Below, one piece after another: positions 51,844 through 60,368 of a stretch of DNA of 64,000 nucleotides (position 1 is its first letter; each line of letters opens with the position of its first letter). The DNA is taken from positions 114,641 to 178,640 of the forward strand of contig NZ_CXPG01000017.1 of NCBI RefSeq assembly GCF_001403735.1. The letters are read 5' to 3'. Source of the stretch: Jannaschia rubra. GTDB lineage: Bacteria; Pseudomonadota; Alphaproteobacteria; Rhodobacterales; Rhodobacteraceae. The position numbers and the translations under genes were made by a program. The notes beneath the pieces were generated by a model. That model searched no databases. It worked only from the letters and a program-made list of their open reading frames with translations, and was not told the origin of the DNA.

Positions 51844-51918
51844 TGGCAGCCCGTAGGGGAATCGAACCCCTCTTTCCAGGTTGAAAACCTGGCGTCCTAA
51901 CCGATAGACGAACGGGCC
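51844..51918 (-). tRNA. tRNA-Glu(TTC)
   Basis: Minus strand: acceptor GGCCCGT/ACGGGCT, anticodon stem CCAGG/CCTGG with loop TTTTCAA (anticodon TTC), T-loop TTCGATT, encoded CCA. Its 3' end faces the integrase gene, consistent with use as an attachment site. Confidence 0.95.
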
Positions 51919-52025
51919 ACGTTCTGGCGTGAGGGGTGTTTAGGCGAGGGGTTCGGGCCCTGCAAGCGGTTTTTGGGCGGTGGAGCGGGGAAATTCCAGG
52001 CGATTTCGGAGTGGGAACATCGTCC

Positions 52026-53777
52026 TCAGCCGGACGGAGTTTCGCTGGTCAGGGACAGGTCTTCCAGCTTCAACTGTACGTCCTCCCGGCCTTGCCATCG
52101 GTTGAGGTCCAGGCGGCCCGCGACGTGCATCGGGGCGCCTGCCGCGCGGTCGATCGCCTCCGCGATCCCTGTCGTCGACGCGCGGAATGCGATGGCGTCC
52201 AGCCGCAACGGGCCGCCGCCGGTGAACGTCACCTTGAGGTGCCCGTCGCCGACGGGGCGTGCATGGGCCACCCTCAGGTCGGGGAAGGCGAAGCGTGGGG
52301 CAGAGGCCCCCTGGCCGAACGGCCCCGCCTGTTCGAGGCGCGCGATCAGGTCACGGGTAGCCGCACCAGGCATCAACGTGGCGTCGATCCGCAGGTCGCG
52401 CGGCCCCTCTGCGCCCGCTCCCTGCCGCTTCAGAAGGTCGCCCAGGCGCGTCATCGCGGCTTCGATCCCGTCGGCCCGAACGGTCAATCCGGCTGCCATT
52501 CGGTGTCCACCGCCCTTGACCAGCAATCCTTCCGCCACGATCCGCTGCACCGCTACACCCAGATCGACACCGGCGACCGAACGCGCAGACCCCTGCGCCA
52601 GGCCGTCGTCGCGTATGCCGATAACGACTGCCGGCTTGTTCAAGGCTTCCTTCAGGCGAGAAGCGACGATCCCGACCACGCCGGGATGCCAGCCTTCGCC
52701 GCAGGCCCAGGCGAGGGGGCCACCGCGCGCCTCGGCCTGTTCCAGCGCCTGTTCCGTGACGCGCGCCTCGATCCCGCGGCGTTCGGCGTTCAGCACATCG
52801 AGACGTTCGGCCAGGGCGGTGGCCTCTGCCTCATCAACGCTGGATAGCAAACGGGCCCCCAGATCCGCCGCACCGATGCGACCGCCCGCGTTGATGCGCG
52901 GGCCGAGCAGATATCCCAGGTGATACGGCGTCGGCGGCCCGTCCATCCGGGCGACATCGGCCAGCGCGCGCAGGCCCGGACGATTGCGGTCGCGCAGGAC
53001 GCGAAGGCCCTGATGCACGAGGGCACGGTTCACGCCGATCAGCGGCGCCACGTCGGCCACGGTAGCCAACGCCACGAGGTCGAGCATCTGCATCAGGTCC
53101 GGACCTGTTCGGCCTTGCACCCTGAGCCTCCGGTTCGCCTCGACCAGGACGAGGAAGACGACGGCGGCGGCACAGAGATGCGCGAGATCCCCGGTTTCGT
53201 CCTGACGGTTCGGATTCACGACAGCCACCGCCGGGGGCAGCGTCTCCCCCCCCAGATGGTGGTCGATGACGATGACATCGGAGTCTTCCGCCGCCGCGAG
53301 CGCCTCGTGCGAGAGGGTTCCGCAATCGACGCACACGATGAGGTCATGGTCCCGCGCCAAGTTGCGGATGGCCGGTGCGTTCGGACCATAACCCTCGTCG
53401 ATGCGGTCGGGAACATAGGTCGTGGCCGACAGCCCGAGTTCGCGCAGCCAGACGACAAGAAGGGCGGCCGACGCGCCGCCGTCGACGTCGTAGTCGGCGA
53501 AGATAGCGATACGCTGTCGCCCGGCCACCGCCGCCAGCAGCCGATCCGCGGCCACGCCCATGTCGCGCAGCGTCAGCGGGTCGGGCAGTAGGTCCCGCAA
53601 CCTGGGCTCAAGGAACGCCGCCGCGTCTTCGGGCAGGACGCCGCGCCGGGCCAGATGGCGCGAAAGGGCGACGGGCTGTCCAGTCTGCGCGATGGCTTCG
53701 GCGAGGCGTTCCTGTTCGGGGTCGAGCCCCACCCACCGACGGCCGGTGGCCGATGACACGACGCCGAGCCAGCCCAC
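52026..53777 (-). CDS. recJ: Single-stranded-DNA-specific exonuclease RecJ
   Basis: 583 residues. DHH motifs: IFADYDVDGGASAALLVVWLRELG, VPDRIDEGYGPN, LIVCVDCGTLSHEAL, VIVIDHHLGG, and PRINAGGRIGAADLGARLL; DHHA1 GGGHRMAAG motif later, then an OB-fold C-terminus LRLDAIAFRA. Degrades ssDNA 5' to 3' in recombination and repair. GTG start at 53777 just after the glpX stop; no clear ribosome site, so coupling is likely. The DYDVDG motif has GAS in place of the more usual ATS. Confidence 0.93.
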   Translation of the reverse strand: MGWLGVVSSATGRRWVGLDPEQERLAEAIAQTGQPVALSRHLARRGVLPEDAAAFLEPRLRDLLPDPLTLRDMGVAADRLLAAVAGRQRIAIFADYDVDGGASAALLVVWLRELGLSATTYVPDRIDEGYGPNAPAIRNLARDHDLIVCVDCGTLSHEALAAAEDSDVIVIDHHLGGETLPPAVAVVNPNRQDETGDLAHLCAAAVVFLVLVEANRRLRVQGRTGPDLMQMLDLVALATVADVAPLIGVNRALVHQGLRVLRDRNRPGLRALADVARMDGPPTPYHLGYLLGPRINAGGRIGAADLGARLLSSVDEAEATALAERLDVLNAERRGIEARVTEQALEQAEARGGPLAWACGEGWHPGVVGIVASRLKEALNKPAVVIGIRDDGLAQGSARSVAGVDLGVAVQRIVAEGLLVKGGGHRMAAGLTVRADGIEAAMTRLGDLLKRQGAGAEGPRDLRIDATLMPGAATRDLIARLEQAGPFGQGASAPRFAFPDLRVAHARPVGDGHLKVTFTGGGPLRLDAIAFRASTTGIAEAIDRAAGAPMHVAGRLDLNRWQGREDVQLKLEDLSLTSETPSG

Positions 53778-53778
53778 G

Positions 53779-54738
53779 TCAGGTCGGGTTGCGATAGATC
53801 ATCCGGCGGACCGACCCCGTCTTGGACCGCATCAGGATCGTTTCGGCCGTGAGGTATCCGACCTCGCGCCGGATGCCTGCAAGGATCGACCCGTCGGTCA
53901 CGCCGGTCGCAGCGAAGATCACGTCCTGCGTCACGAGGTCGTCGCGCGTATAGACGCGGTCCAGGTTGGTGATCCCGGCCTTCTTCGCGCGCCCCCTTTC
54001 GTCGTCGTTGCGGAAGGTCAGGCGACCGAACATCTGGCCGCCCATGCATTTCAGGGCGGCGGCGGCCAGAACGCCCTCCGGCGCGCCGCCCGATCCCATG
54101 TACATATCGATGCCGGTCTGTGCGGCTTCGGCACAATGGATGATGCCCGCCACGTCTCCGTCGGTGATCAGGCGGATCGCGGCGCCGGTGCTGCGGATGT
54201 CCTCGATCATCTGCTCATGCCGGGGGCGTTCCAGGACGCAGACGGTGATGTCCTCGGTCGAACATCCCTTGGCGGCGGCCAGCGCGTTGACGCGCTCGGC
54301 GGGCGACATGTCCATCGTCACGACGCCGGTGCGATAGCCGGGGCCCACCGCCAGCTTGTCCATGTAGACATCGGGGGCGTGCAGCATCGACCCGCGCGGC
54401 CCCATGGCGATGACGGTCAGGGCGTTGGGCATGTCCTTGGCGGTCAGCGTGGTGCCTTCCAGAGGGTCGAGCGCGATGTCCACTTCGGGTCCCTTGCCGG
54501 TGCCCACTTCCTCGCCGATGTAGAGCATGGGGGCTTCGTCCCGCTCGCCCTCGCCGATGACCACGGTGCCGGCGATGTCGAGCAGGTTGAGTTGATCGCG
54601 CATGGCGTTGACGGCGGCCTGATCGGCGGCCTTCTCGTCGCCGCGGCCGATCAGGCGCGCGGAGGCGAGGGCGGCGGCTTCGGACACGCGGGCAAGGCCC
54701 AGGGACAACATGCGGTCGTTGAAATCGGGCTTGGGCAT
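53779..54738 (-). CDS. glpX: Class II fructose-1,6-bisphosphatase
   Basis: 319 residues: NLLDIAGTVVIGEGERDEAPMLYIGEEVG, VDIALDPLEGTTLTAKDMPNALTVIAMGPRG (metal-binding DPLEGT), ADVY region DVYMDKLAVGPGYRTGVVTMDMS, and GSGGAPEGVLAAAALKCMGGQMFGRLTFRNDDER. Catalyses the gluconeogenic step to fructose 6-phosphate. Conserved position beside recJ. RBS not obvious (GGATCCGTCCC). Confidence 0.95.
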   Translation of the reverse strand: MPKPDFNDRMLSLGLARVSEAAALASARLIGRGDEKAADQAAVNAMRDQLNLLDIAGTVVIGEGERDEAPMLYIGEEVGTGKGPEVDIALDPLEGTTLTAKDMPNALTVIAMGPRGSMLHAPDVYMDKLAVGPGYRTGVVTMDMSPAERVNALAAAKGCSTEDITVCVLERPRHEQMIEDIRSTGAAIRLITDGDVAGIIHCAEAAQTGIDMYMGSGGAPEGVLAAAALKCMGGQMFGRLTFRNDDERGRAKKAGITNLDRVYTRDDLVTQDVIFAATGVTDGSILAGIRREVGYLTAETILMRSKTGSVRRMIYRNPT

Positions 54739-54829
54739 GGGACGGATCCTGTAGGTGGGGTCACGCCCGGCTTAGGTCGCGCGGGGCCGGGCGGCAAGGC
54801 TGGGGGCGCTAACGGCGGCAAAATCCGGG

Positions 54830-55861
54830 TCAGACTTCCTCCGAGGACTTGGCCCAGAGGTTCAGGCCCTTCTCACCCGACAGCGCGTCGATCCGGGTCA
54901 GTTCGTCATCCGTGAAGTCGAGGTTCGTCGTGGCGCCGACGCAATCGACCACCTGTTCGGGTCGCGATGCCCCGATCAGGGCGCTGGTCACGCGCCCCCC
55001 GCGCAGAACCCAGGCGATGGCCATCTGCGCCAGCGTTTGCCCCCGCGCCTGCGCGATGTCGTTCAGGCCGTTCAGCGCCTCGATCATCTCGGGCGTCACG
55101 GAGTCGGGGTTCAGCGATTTGCCCTGCGTCGCGCGGCTGCCTTCGGGGATGCCCTTCAGGTATTTTCCGGTCAGCAGGCCCTGCGCCAGCGGCGTGAAGA
55201 CGATCGACCCGATCCCCTCGGCGTCGAGCGTGTCGAGCAGGCCGTCACGTTCGACCCAGCGGTTCAGCATGTTGTAGCTGGGCTGATGGATCACGCAGGG
55301 CGTGCCGAGGTCGCGCAGGATCGCCGCCGCCTCGGCAGTGCGTTGCGAATTGTAGCTGCTGATCCCGACGTAGAGCGCGCGGCCCGACCGGACGATGTGG
55401 TCCAGCGCGCCCATCGTCTCCTCCAGCGGGGTGTCGGGGTCGAAGCGGTGGGAGTAGAAGATGTCGACGTAATCGACCCCCAGCCGTTTCAGCGACTGGT
55501 CGCAGGACGCGATCAGGTATTTCCGGCTGCCCATCTCGCCGTAGGGACCGGGCCACATCAGATAGCCCGCCTTGGACGACAGGATCATTTCGTCCCGATG
55601 GCCGGCGAAATCATCGCGCAGGATCCGGCCGAAGGCGGCTTCGGCGGCGCCGGGCCGGGGGCCGTAGTTGTTGGCCAGATCGAAATGCGTGATCCCGTGG
55701 TCGAAGGCGGTGCGGCAGATGTCGCGCTTGGTTCGGTGCGGCGTGTCGTCGCCGAAGTTGTGCCATAGCCCGAGAGAGATCGCCGGCAGCTTCAGGCCCG
55801 AACGCCCGCAGCGGCGATAGGGCATCGTGTCATAGCGGTCGGCGGCGGGGGAATATGTCAT
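54830..55861 (-). CDS. Aldo-keto reductase (YghZ/Gpr-like)
   Basis: 343 residues: FDHGITHFDLANNYGPRPGAAEAAFGRIL (catalytic Asp and Tyr), EMILSSKAGYLMWPGPYGEMGSRKYLIASCDQSLKRLGVDYVDIFYSHRFDPDTPLEETM (Lys, His), VIGxSR-like ALIGASRPEQVVDCVGA. Resembles L-glyceraldehyde 3-phosphate reductase of the YghZ group, a methylglyoxal and aldehyde detoxifier. Inserted between hom and glpX-recJ. Confidence 0.92.
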   Translation of the reverse strand: MTYSPAADRYDTMPYRRCGRSGLKLPAISLGLWHNFGDDTPHRTKRDICRTAFDHGITHFDLANNYGPRPGAAEAAFGRILRDDFAGHRDEMILSSKAGYLMWPGPYGEMGSRKYLIASCDQSLKRLGVDYVDIFYSHRFDPDTPLEETMGALDHIVRSGRALYVGISSYNSQRTAEAAAILRDLGTPCVIHQPSYNMLNRWVERDGLLDTLDAEGIGSIVFTPLAQGLLTGKYLKGIPEGSRATQGKSLNPDSVTPEMIEALNGLNDIAQARGQTLAQMAIAWVLRGGRVTSALIGASRPEQVVDCVGATTNLDFTDDELTRIDALSGEKGLNLWAKSSEEV

Positions 55862-55879
55862 GGGGTATCCTCTCTCGGG

Positions 55880-57169
55880 TCAGGCGGGGGTCTGGATCTG
55901 CAATGCCACCGGGTCGCCGTTGACGACCCCGGTCGCTGCCAGACCATCGATTGCGGCGGTCAGATCGCCCGGCGCGCAGGGGTGCGTCACGATGAGGACG
56001 GGGGCGTCGTCGCCCGTATGGTCGTACTGACGCATCCGCGCGATCGAGACACCGGATTTGCCGAGGACAGTCGCCACCCGTGCCAGCGCACCCGGCTCGT
56101 CGCGCAGCATCATCCGCAGGTAGTGCGGGCATTGCGTTGCCACATTGGCGCGGACGGGGCGGGACAATGTCGCGGCCGGCTGGCCGAAGGGGGGCAGGGT
56201 GAAGCCCCTCGCGATGTCGCAGACGTCGCCCATCACCGCGCTGGCTGTCGGACCTTCGCCCGCTCCCGCGCCGCGCAGGACGATCTGGCCCACCGCGTCG
56301 CCTTCGATCACCACCATGTTGGTGCCGCCTTCCAGCTGGCCCAGGGGGCTGTCGACGGGAACGAGGGTGGGGCGCATGGACTGTTCGATGCCGGCATCGG
56401 TGCGCCGCGCCTCGCCCAGCAGCTTGATGCGGTATCCCATGTCGCGCGCGCGGCGGATGTCGTCGATGCTGACCCGTTCGATCCCCTGAAGCTGTACGCC
56501 CTCGAAATCGACCTGCGTGCCGAAAGCGATGGCGGACAGGATGGCCAGTTTGTGCCCGGCATCGATGCCGCCCACGTCCAGCGTGGGATCGGCCTCGAGA
56601 TAGCCGAGCTGCCGCGCTTCCTCGAAGACGTCGGCATAGGGTAGGCCGGCGGATTCCATGCGCGTGAGGATGTAGTTGCAGGTGCCGTTCATCACTCCCG
56701 ACACGCGGCTGATGGCGTTTCCGGCCAGCCCCTCGGTCAGCGCCTTGATGCAGGGAATGCCGCCCGCCACCGCCGCCTCGAACCGCAGGGGGGCGCCATT
56801 GGCCTCGGCCAGTTCGGCGAGGGCCTGTCCGTGCAGCGCCAGCATTGCCTTGTTGGCGGTCACGACGGCCTTGCCCGCGCCGAGCGCCGCTTCGGTCGCG
56901 GCCTTCGCCGGCCCGTCGGATCCGCCCATCAGTTCGACGAAGATGTCCACATCGTCCCGCCGGGCGAGCCTCACGGGGTCGTCTTCCCACGCCGTGCCCG
57001 ACAGGTCCACGCCGCGATCCCGAGCGCGGTCGCGCGCCGAGACGGCCACGATCGAGACGTCTCGACCCGTCCGCAAGGTCAGCATCGCCGCGTGATCCTG
57101 CACGATGCGGACGACCCCGACGCCGACCGTGCCGAGCCCCGCGATTCCGAGGCGAAGGGGAGTGGTCAT
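55880..57169 (-). CDS. hom: Homoserine dehydrogenase
   Basis: 429 residues: LRLGIAGLGTVGVGVVRIV (NADP), FVELMGGSDGPAKAATEAALGAGKAVVTANKAMLALHG, the GVMNGTCNYILTRM substrate loop, YLEADPTLDVGGIDAGHKLAILSAIAFG, and a C-terminal ACT domain LRMMLRDEPGALARVATVLGKSGVSIARM for threonine feedback. Start at 57169 has AGGAGA eight bases upstream; the TTG two codons earlier would be too close. Makes homoserine for threonine and methionine. Confidence 0.95.
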   Translation of the reverse strand: MTTPLRLGIAGLGTVGVGVVRIVQDHAAMLTLRTGRDVSIVAVSARDRARDRGVDLSGTAWEDDPVRLARRDDVDIFVELMGGSDGPAKAATEAALGAGKAVVTANKAMLALHGQALAELAEANGAPLRFEAAVAGGIPCIKALTEGLAGNAISRVSGVMNGTCNYILTRMESAGLPYADVFEEARQLGYLEADPTLDVGGIDAGHKLAILSAIAFGTQVDFEGVQLQGIERVSIDDIRRARDMGYRIKLLGEARRTDAGIEQSMRPTLVPVDSPLGQLEGGTNMVVIEGDAVGQIVLRGAGAGEGPTASAVMGDVCDIARGFTLPPFGQPAATLSRPVRANVATQCPHYLRMMLRDEPGALARVATVLGKSGVSIARMRQYDHTGDDAPVLIVTHPCAPGDLTAAIDGLAATGVVNGDPVALQIQTPA

Positions 57170-57230
57170 GCGCAAGTCTCCTGTGGTGTTCGGATCGGGT
57201 TAGCGGCTGGAACGGGGCGGCGCAACGCCG

Positions 57231-57527
57231 TCAGATCGGCGCGTCCCGCAGCCGGGCGGCCCGGTCGCGCAGCGCGATGGACCGCGCGGCCAGATCGCCT
57301 GTCACGGGAGCGGGGACGCTGGCGCGCGACAGAGCGGCCCCCCGTACACGAAGGGGAGCCCCCACGGTCGCGGCTGCGGAGGTGCGTGCGCCCTCTACCA
57401 GAAGCGGATCAAGCGGAACGAGCATTGGATAGGGCTGCGCCCGCGCCTCGGATGAGATCGTGCGCTCCGCGAGCGGAAGCTCGGCGCAGGCCGCAACGAG
57501 TATGACAAGGGGCAGGAAGCGGATCAT
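57231..57527 (-). CDS. Small lipoprotein, unrecognised
   Basis: 98 residues: MIRFLPLVILVAACAELPLAERT with lipobox LVAAC. Mature region low-complexity, Ala/Arg-rich, with one possible helix at the end (AARSIALRDRAARLRDAPI). Divergent with TetR gene; the TetR operator-like element lies between. Function unknown. Confidence 0.65.
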   Translation of the reverse strand: MIRFLPLVILVAACAELPLAERTISSEARAQPYPMLVPLDPLLVEGARTSAAATVGAPLRVRGAALSRASVPAPVTGDLAARSIALRDRAARLRDAPI

Positions 57528-57572
57528 GCGGGGCAGGGTAGGGGGTCGACCGGCCCGTCACAAGACGCTTGG

Positions 57573-57592
57573 AATTGAACGCCCGTTCGGTT
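57573..57592 (+). promoter_or_regulatory. Candidate TetR autoregulatory operator
   Basis: Quasi-palindrome with GAAC-N4-GTTC core (57577-57588), 11 bases before the TetR ATG and inside the 76-base divergent spacer. Nearly the same 20 bp occurs at 42573-42592. Confidence 0.6.
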
Positions 57593-57603
57593 TATCCGGA
57601 TCC

Positions 57604-58206
57604 ATGGCGAGACCAAGCGGATCAGATGCGGGTGTGACCGGCCCGCGCGTGCATGCTGCGGCCGAGCGGCTGTTCGCCCGCTCGGGCTATGCTGCCGTGT
57701 CGATGCGCCAGATCGCCGCCGAGGTGGGGATCGGGGCCGGCGCGCTCTATCACTACACGCCCGACAAGCAGACCCTGCTGCGCCGCCTGATGCTGGACCA
57801 TCTGAAGGACCTTCTATCGGCCTGGGCGGAGGCAGATCCCGGCGGCGATCCGATAACACGGCTGGATGCCTTCGCGCGCTTCCACATCCGGTTCCACCTC
57901 GACCGGCCGGATGCCGTCTTCATTGCTTACATGGAGCTGCGGTCGCTCGACCCCGACAACTTCTCCGCGGTCGAAGCCAGGCGGAAATGCTATGAGGCGA
58001 TCCCCGAGACCATCCTGCGGGACGGCGTCGCGGCCGGTCGGATGCGGTTGGCCGACCCCAAGGTGGCGTCCGTCGCGCTTATCGCGATGCTGACGGGCGT
58101 GAACACCTGGTATCGTGACGGCGGGCGGCTGGACCGCGCCGCCGTGGAAGGCATCTACGCCGATCTGGCGATGGGGCTGGTCGGCGCGCGGCGCGGGGCC
58201 GGCTGA
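57604..58206 (+). CDS. TetR-family transcriptional regulator
   Basis: 200 residues: N-terminal HTH (about 12-60: RVHAAAERLFARSGYAAVSMRQIAAEVGIGAGALYHYTPDKQTLLRRLML), then an all-helical ligand domain with FARFHIRFHLDRPDAVFIAYMELRSLDPDNFSAVEARRKCYEAIPETILRDG. Resembles acyl-CoA or fatty-acid-type TetR regulators (KstR/FadR-like shape), not clearly named. An operator-like element immediately upstream suggests autoregulation. Confidence 0.9.
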   Translation: MARPSGSDAGVTGPRVHAAAERLFARSGYAAVSMRQIAAEVGIGAGALYHYTPDKQTLLRRLMLDHLKDLLSAWAEADPGGDPITRLDAFARFHIRFHLDRPDAVFIAYMELRSLDPDNFSAVEARRKCYEAIPETILRDGVAAGRMRLADPKVASVALIAMLTGVNTWYRDGGRLDRAAVEGIYADLAMGLVGARRGAG

Positions 58207-58210
58207 CGGG

Positions 58211-58774
58211 TCAGGCCCGTTCGGAGTATTCCATCGTCTCGGTATTGACGATGATGTCCTCGTCCTGGCCCACGAAAGGGGGCACCATGACGCGCACGCC
58301 GTTATCGAGCAGCGCGGGCTTGAAGCTGTTGGCCGCCGTCTGACCCTTCACCACCGGCTCGGTCTCGACGATCTTGCAGGTGACCTTCTGCGGCAGCGTC
58401 GCGTTCAACGCTTCGTCCTCGTAGTATTCGACCAGCACCATCATCCCGTCCTGAAGGAAGGGGCGGCGCTCGCCGAGGATGTCGGCGTCGAGCTCCACCT
58501 GGTCGTAGGTGTCGGTATCCATGAAGACCAGCTTTCCGTCCGTCTCATAGAGGAACTGCTGGTCCTTCTGCTCCAGCCGCACCCGCTCGACCTTGTCGGC
58601 GGACCGGAACCGCTCGTTCAGCTTCGAGCCGTTGCGGAGGTTCTTCATCTCGACCTGCGCGAAGGCGCCGCCCTTGCCGGGCTTGACGTGATCGACCTTG
58701 ACCGCCGACCAGAGATGGCCGTCGTGTTCGAGGACGTTGCCGGGTCGGATTTCGTTGCCGTTGATCTTGGGCAT
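58211..58774 (-). CDS. efp: Elongation factor P
   Basis: 187 residues, three OB domains: [38 protein letters not shown] (modified Lys in KPGKGGAF), [40 protein letters not shown], and [43 protein letters not shown]. Prevents stalling at polyproline. Convergent with TetR (4 bases between stops). No EpmA/EarP gene nearby. Confidence 0.96.
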   Translation of the reverse strand: MPKINGNEIRPGNVLEHDGHLWSAVKVDHVKPGKGGAFAQVEMKNLRNGSKLNERFRSADKVERVRLEQKDQQFLYETDGKLVFMDTDTYDQVELDADILGERRPFLQDGMMVLVEYYEDEALNATLPQKVTCKIVETEPVVKGQTAANSFKPALLDNGVRVMVPPFVGQDEDIIVNTETMEYSERA

Positions 58775-59120
58775 CTGGAAGGCTCATGCTTTTGGCTGGG
58801 ATTGATCGTCTTTATCCAGCGGGTCCATGTCAGGCAAGACGAACGGCGCCGCACAACGCTTCCGCCCTCAGGATGCAGTCAGATGCAAGGGCCGCCTTTC
58901 ATATAAAGAAGGCAAAATGTTGACGAAACCTTGATCTTTGGACGTTGTCCCCCACATTTCGTGCTGGAACACCGGTCTGGACCAAACTATCCGGCATGCC
59001 CCGCCTGCTCGCATGATGCTGACGCAAGTGGGGTATTCCAATAACGCATAGCCCGAATCACATTCGGGGTGTTAGGTCGACGCACCGGGGAAGATGCAAG
59101 AGTATTACGGAGATTGCGGA
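58775..59120. promoter_or_regulatory. 346-base divergent spacer
   Basis: Between efp and the DUF6280 gene. AT-richer around 58905-59060. No gene supported; presumed promoters. Confidence 0.35.
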
Positions 59121-59450
59121 ATGACCAATTTTGTCGATGCAACGGCGTTCAATTTCGAGCAGGGGCAGCGTGCGCGCAAGCTCTTTGCCGCTGTCGTGCT
59201 CGCCGCGCTCGACGACGCCATCTCGGACGACAAGAAATTCGGCAACGGTCCCGAGCAGATCGCCCGCTGGGCAAGGTCGCGCGATGGGCGTGAGGTGCTG
59301 TCCTGCGCGGGCATCGACCCGAACGAGCGGGTCGTCTCTGGTCTGATGGAATTTGTCAGCCGCGGCGTCCGCACATCGGTCGCGCTGTCGCGCGAGGAGA
59401 GTGAACGGCGCCAGGCCGCCGAACTAGCCGAGGCTGCCGAAGCCGCCTGA
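59121..59450 (+). CDS. DUF6280 family protein (conserved Rhodobacterales unknown)
   Basis: 109 residues: FVDATAFNFEQGQRARKLFAAVVLAALDDAISDDKKFGNGPEQIARWARSRDGREVLSCAGIDPNERVVSGLMEFVSRGVRTSVALSREE, which I recognise as a small conserved protein of this order. No known activity; helical, soluble. ATG at 59121 has GGAGA seven bases upstream; the ATG at 59094 is less well placed. Strong terminator follows. Confidence 0.8.
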   Translation: MTNFVDATAFNFEQGQRARKLFAAVVLAALDDAISDDKKFGNGPEQIARWARSRDGREVLSCAGIDPNERVVSGLMEFVSRGVRTSVALSREESERRQAAELAEAAEAA

Positions 59451-59470
59451 TCAAGGCGATCGGGAAAATG

Positions 59471-59510
59471 GAAAAAGCCGCGCCGAAGTGAACTCCGGCG
59501 CGGCTTTTTC
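59471..59510. terminator. Bidirectional terminator
   Basis: 15-bp stem, 59471-59485 with 59496-59510, 10-base loop, ending in GCTTTTTC on the plus strand and with AAAAAGC at left. Separates convergent DUF6280 and PopZ-like genes. Confidence 0.9.
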
Positions 59511-59539
59511 TTGACCGACAACGGATTGCAGGCCGGTCT

Positions 59540-60259
59540 TCAGTCGAATTCGTCCGACGCGAGCATCAGCCGGATTTCCCGCCGAACCAGCTTGCGAACG
59601 TTTCTGGTGATCCGCTCCCCAAGCTCTCCCGACAGTTCCTGCCGCACGATTTCGGCGATCATGTCCCGCAGGGCATCCTGATCCAGCAGATCGACCGTGG
59701 CCAAGTCGGAAAGGTCGACCTCCTCCGGCTCGACATCCGCGGATGGCGACGTGGGGGCGTCAGTCGCCATCTCTTCATAGTCCGCATCTTCGGCATAGAC
59801 GGCGGCGAAATCGGCGGCGGCGAAATCATCCTTTTCCGGTTCCCGCGATGCGGTAAAGTCCAGCGGGGCATCTGCACCCACGTCGCGCAACTCATCCTCT
59901 GCCCAGATCACCGTCCCGTCCGGGCCGTCGCTTGCCGCTTCGGTGTCGGTGACGGCATCGGTCGACAGGTCGTCGAAGGGTTCGTCCAGGATCTCGTCCG
60001 GCAGATCGCGCAGGATGTCGGAGAAGTCCGGCATGTCATCGGGTACGGAGCCCGACAAATATTCCGCGTCCAGATCGTCGCGTTCCTGCTGAGCAAGGGT
60101 GGGAATGGCCTGGAAGGGGTCTTCCGACTCGATCACGCGGTTCTGGGATTCGAGCACCAGCGCCGGTCCATCGGCCGTTCCACGCGTCGTCGGGCCGTCG
60201 TTCGCCACCAGCCGCCGTATCGACGAAAGGACATCCTCGATGTCTTGTGTCTGCGCCAT
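59540..60259 (-). CDS. PopZ-like (DUF2497) acidic polar organising protein
   Basis: 239 residues: N-terminal short helix EDVLSSIRRLVAND, long acidic disordered middle (about residues 25-190, rich in Asp, Glu, Ala, with few aromatics), and a C-terminal charged helical block LRDMIAEIVRQELSGELGERITRNVRKLVRREIRLMLASDEFD. This N-helix/acidic linker/C-helix order is that of PopZ of Caulobacter, which self-assembles at cell poles. Context next to tolC and pcm supports it, as a recalled alphaproteobacterial arrangement. Assignment rests on architecture rather than full homology. Confidence 0.6.
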   Translation of the reverse strand: MAQTQDIEDVLSSIRRLVANDGPTTRGTADGPALVLESQNRVIESEDPFQAIPTLAQQERDDLDAEYLSGSVPDDMPDFSDILRDLPDEILDEPFDDLSTDAVTDTEAASDGPDGTVIWAEDELRDVGADAPLDFTASREPEKDDFAAADFAAVYAEDADYEEMATDAPTSPSADVEPEEVDLSDLATVDLLDQDALRDMIAEIVRQELSGELGERITRNVRKLVRREIRLMLASDEFD

Positions 60260-60368
60260 TCCCGTGTCCCCGTTATGCCGCCCGCGCGGCCTGCATCGTC
60301 CTTCGGGACGGTAGCATTACGAAGGGGGGAGCCGTCCATCGGCTGCCCCGCAGAAATCCGAAAACCGG

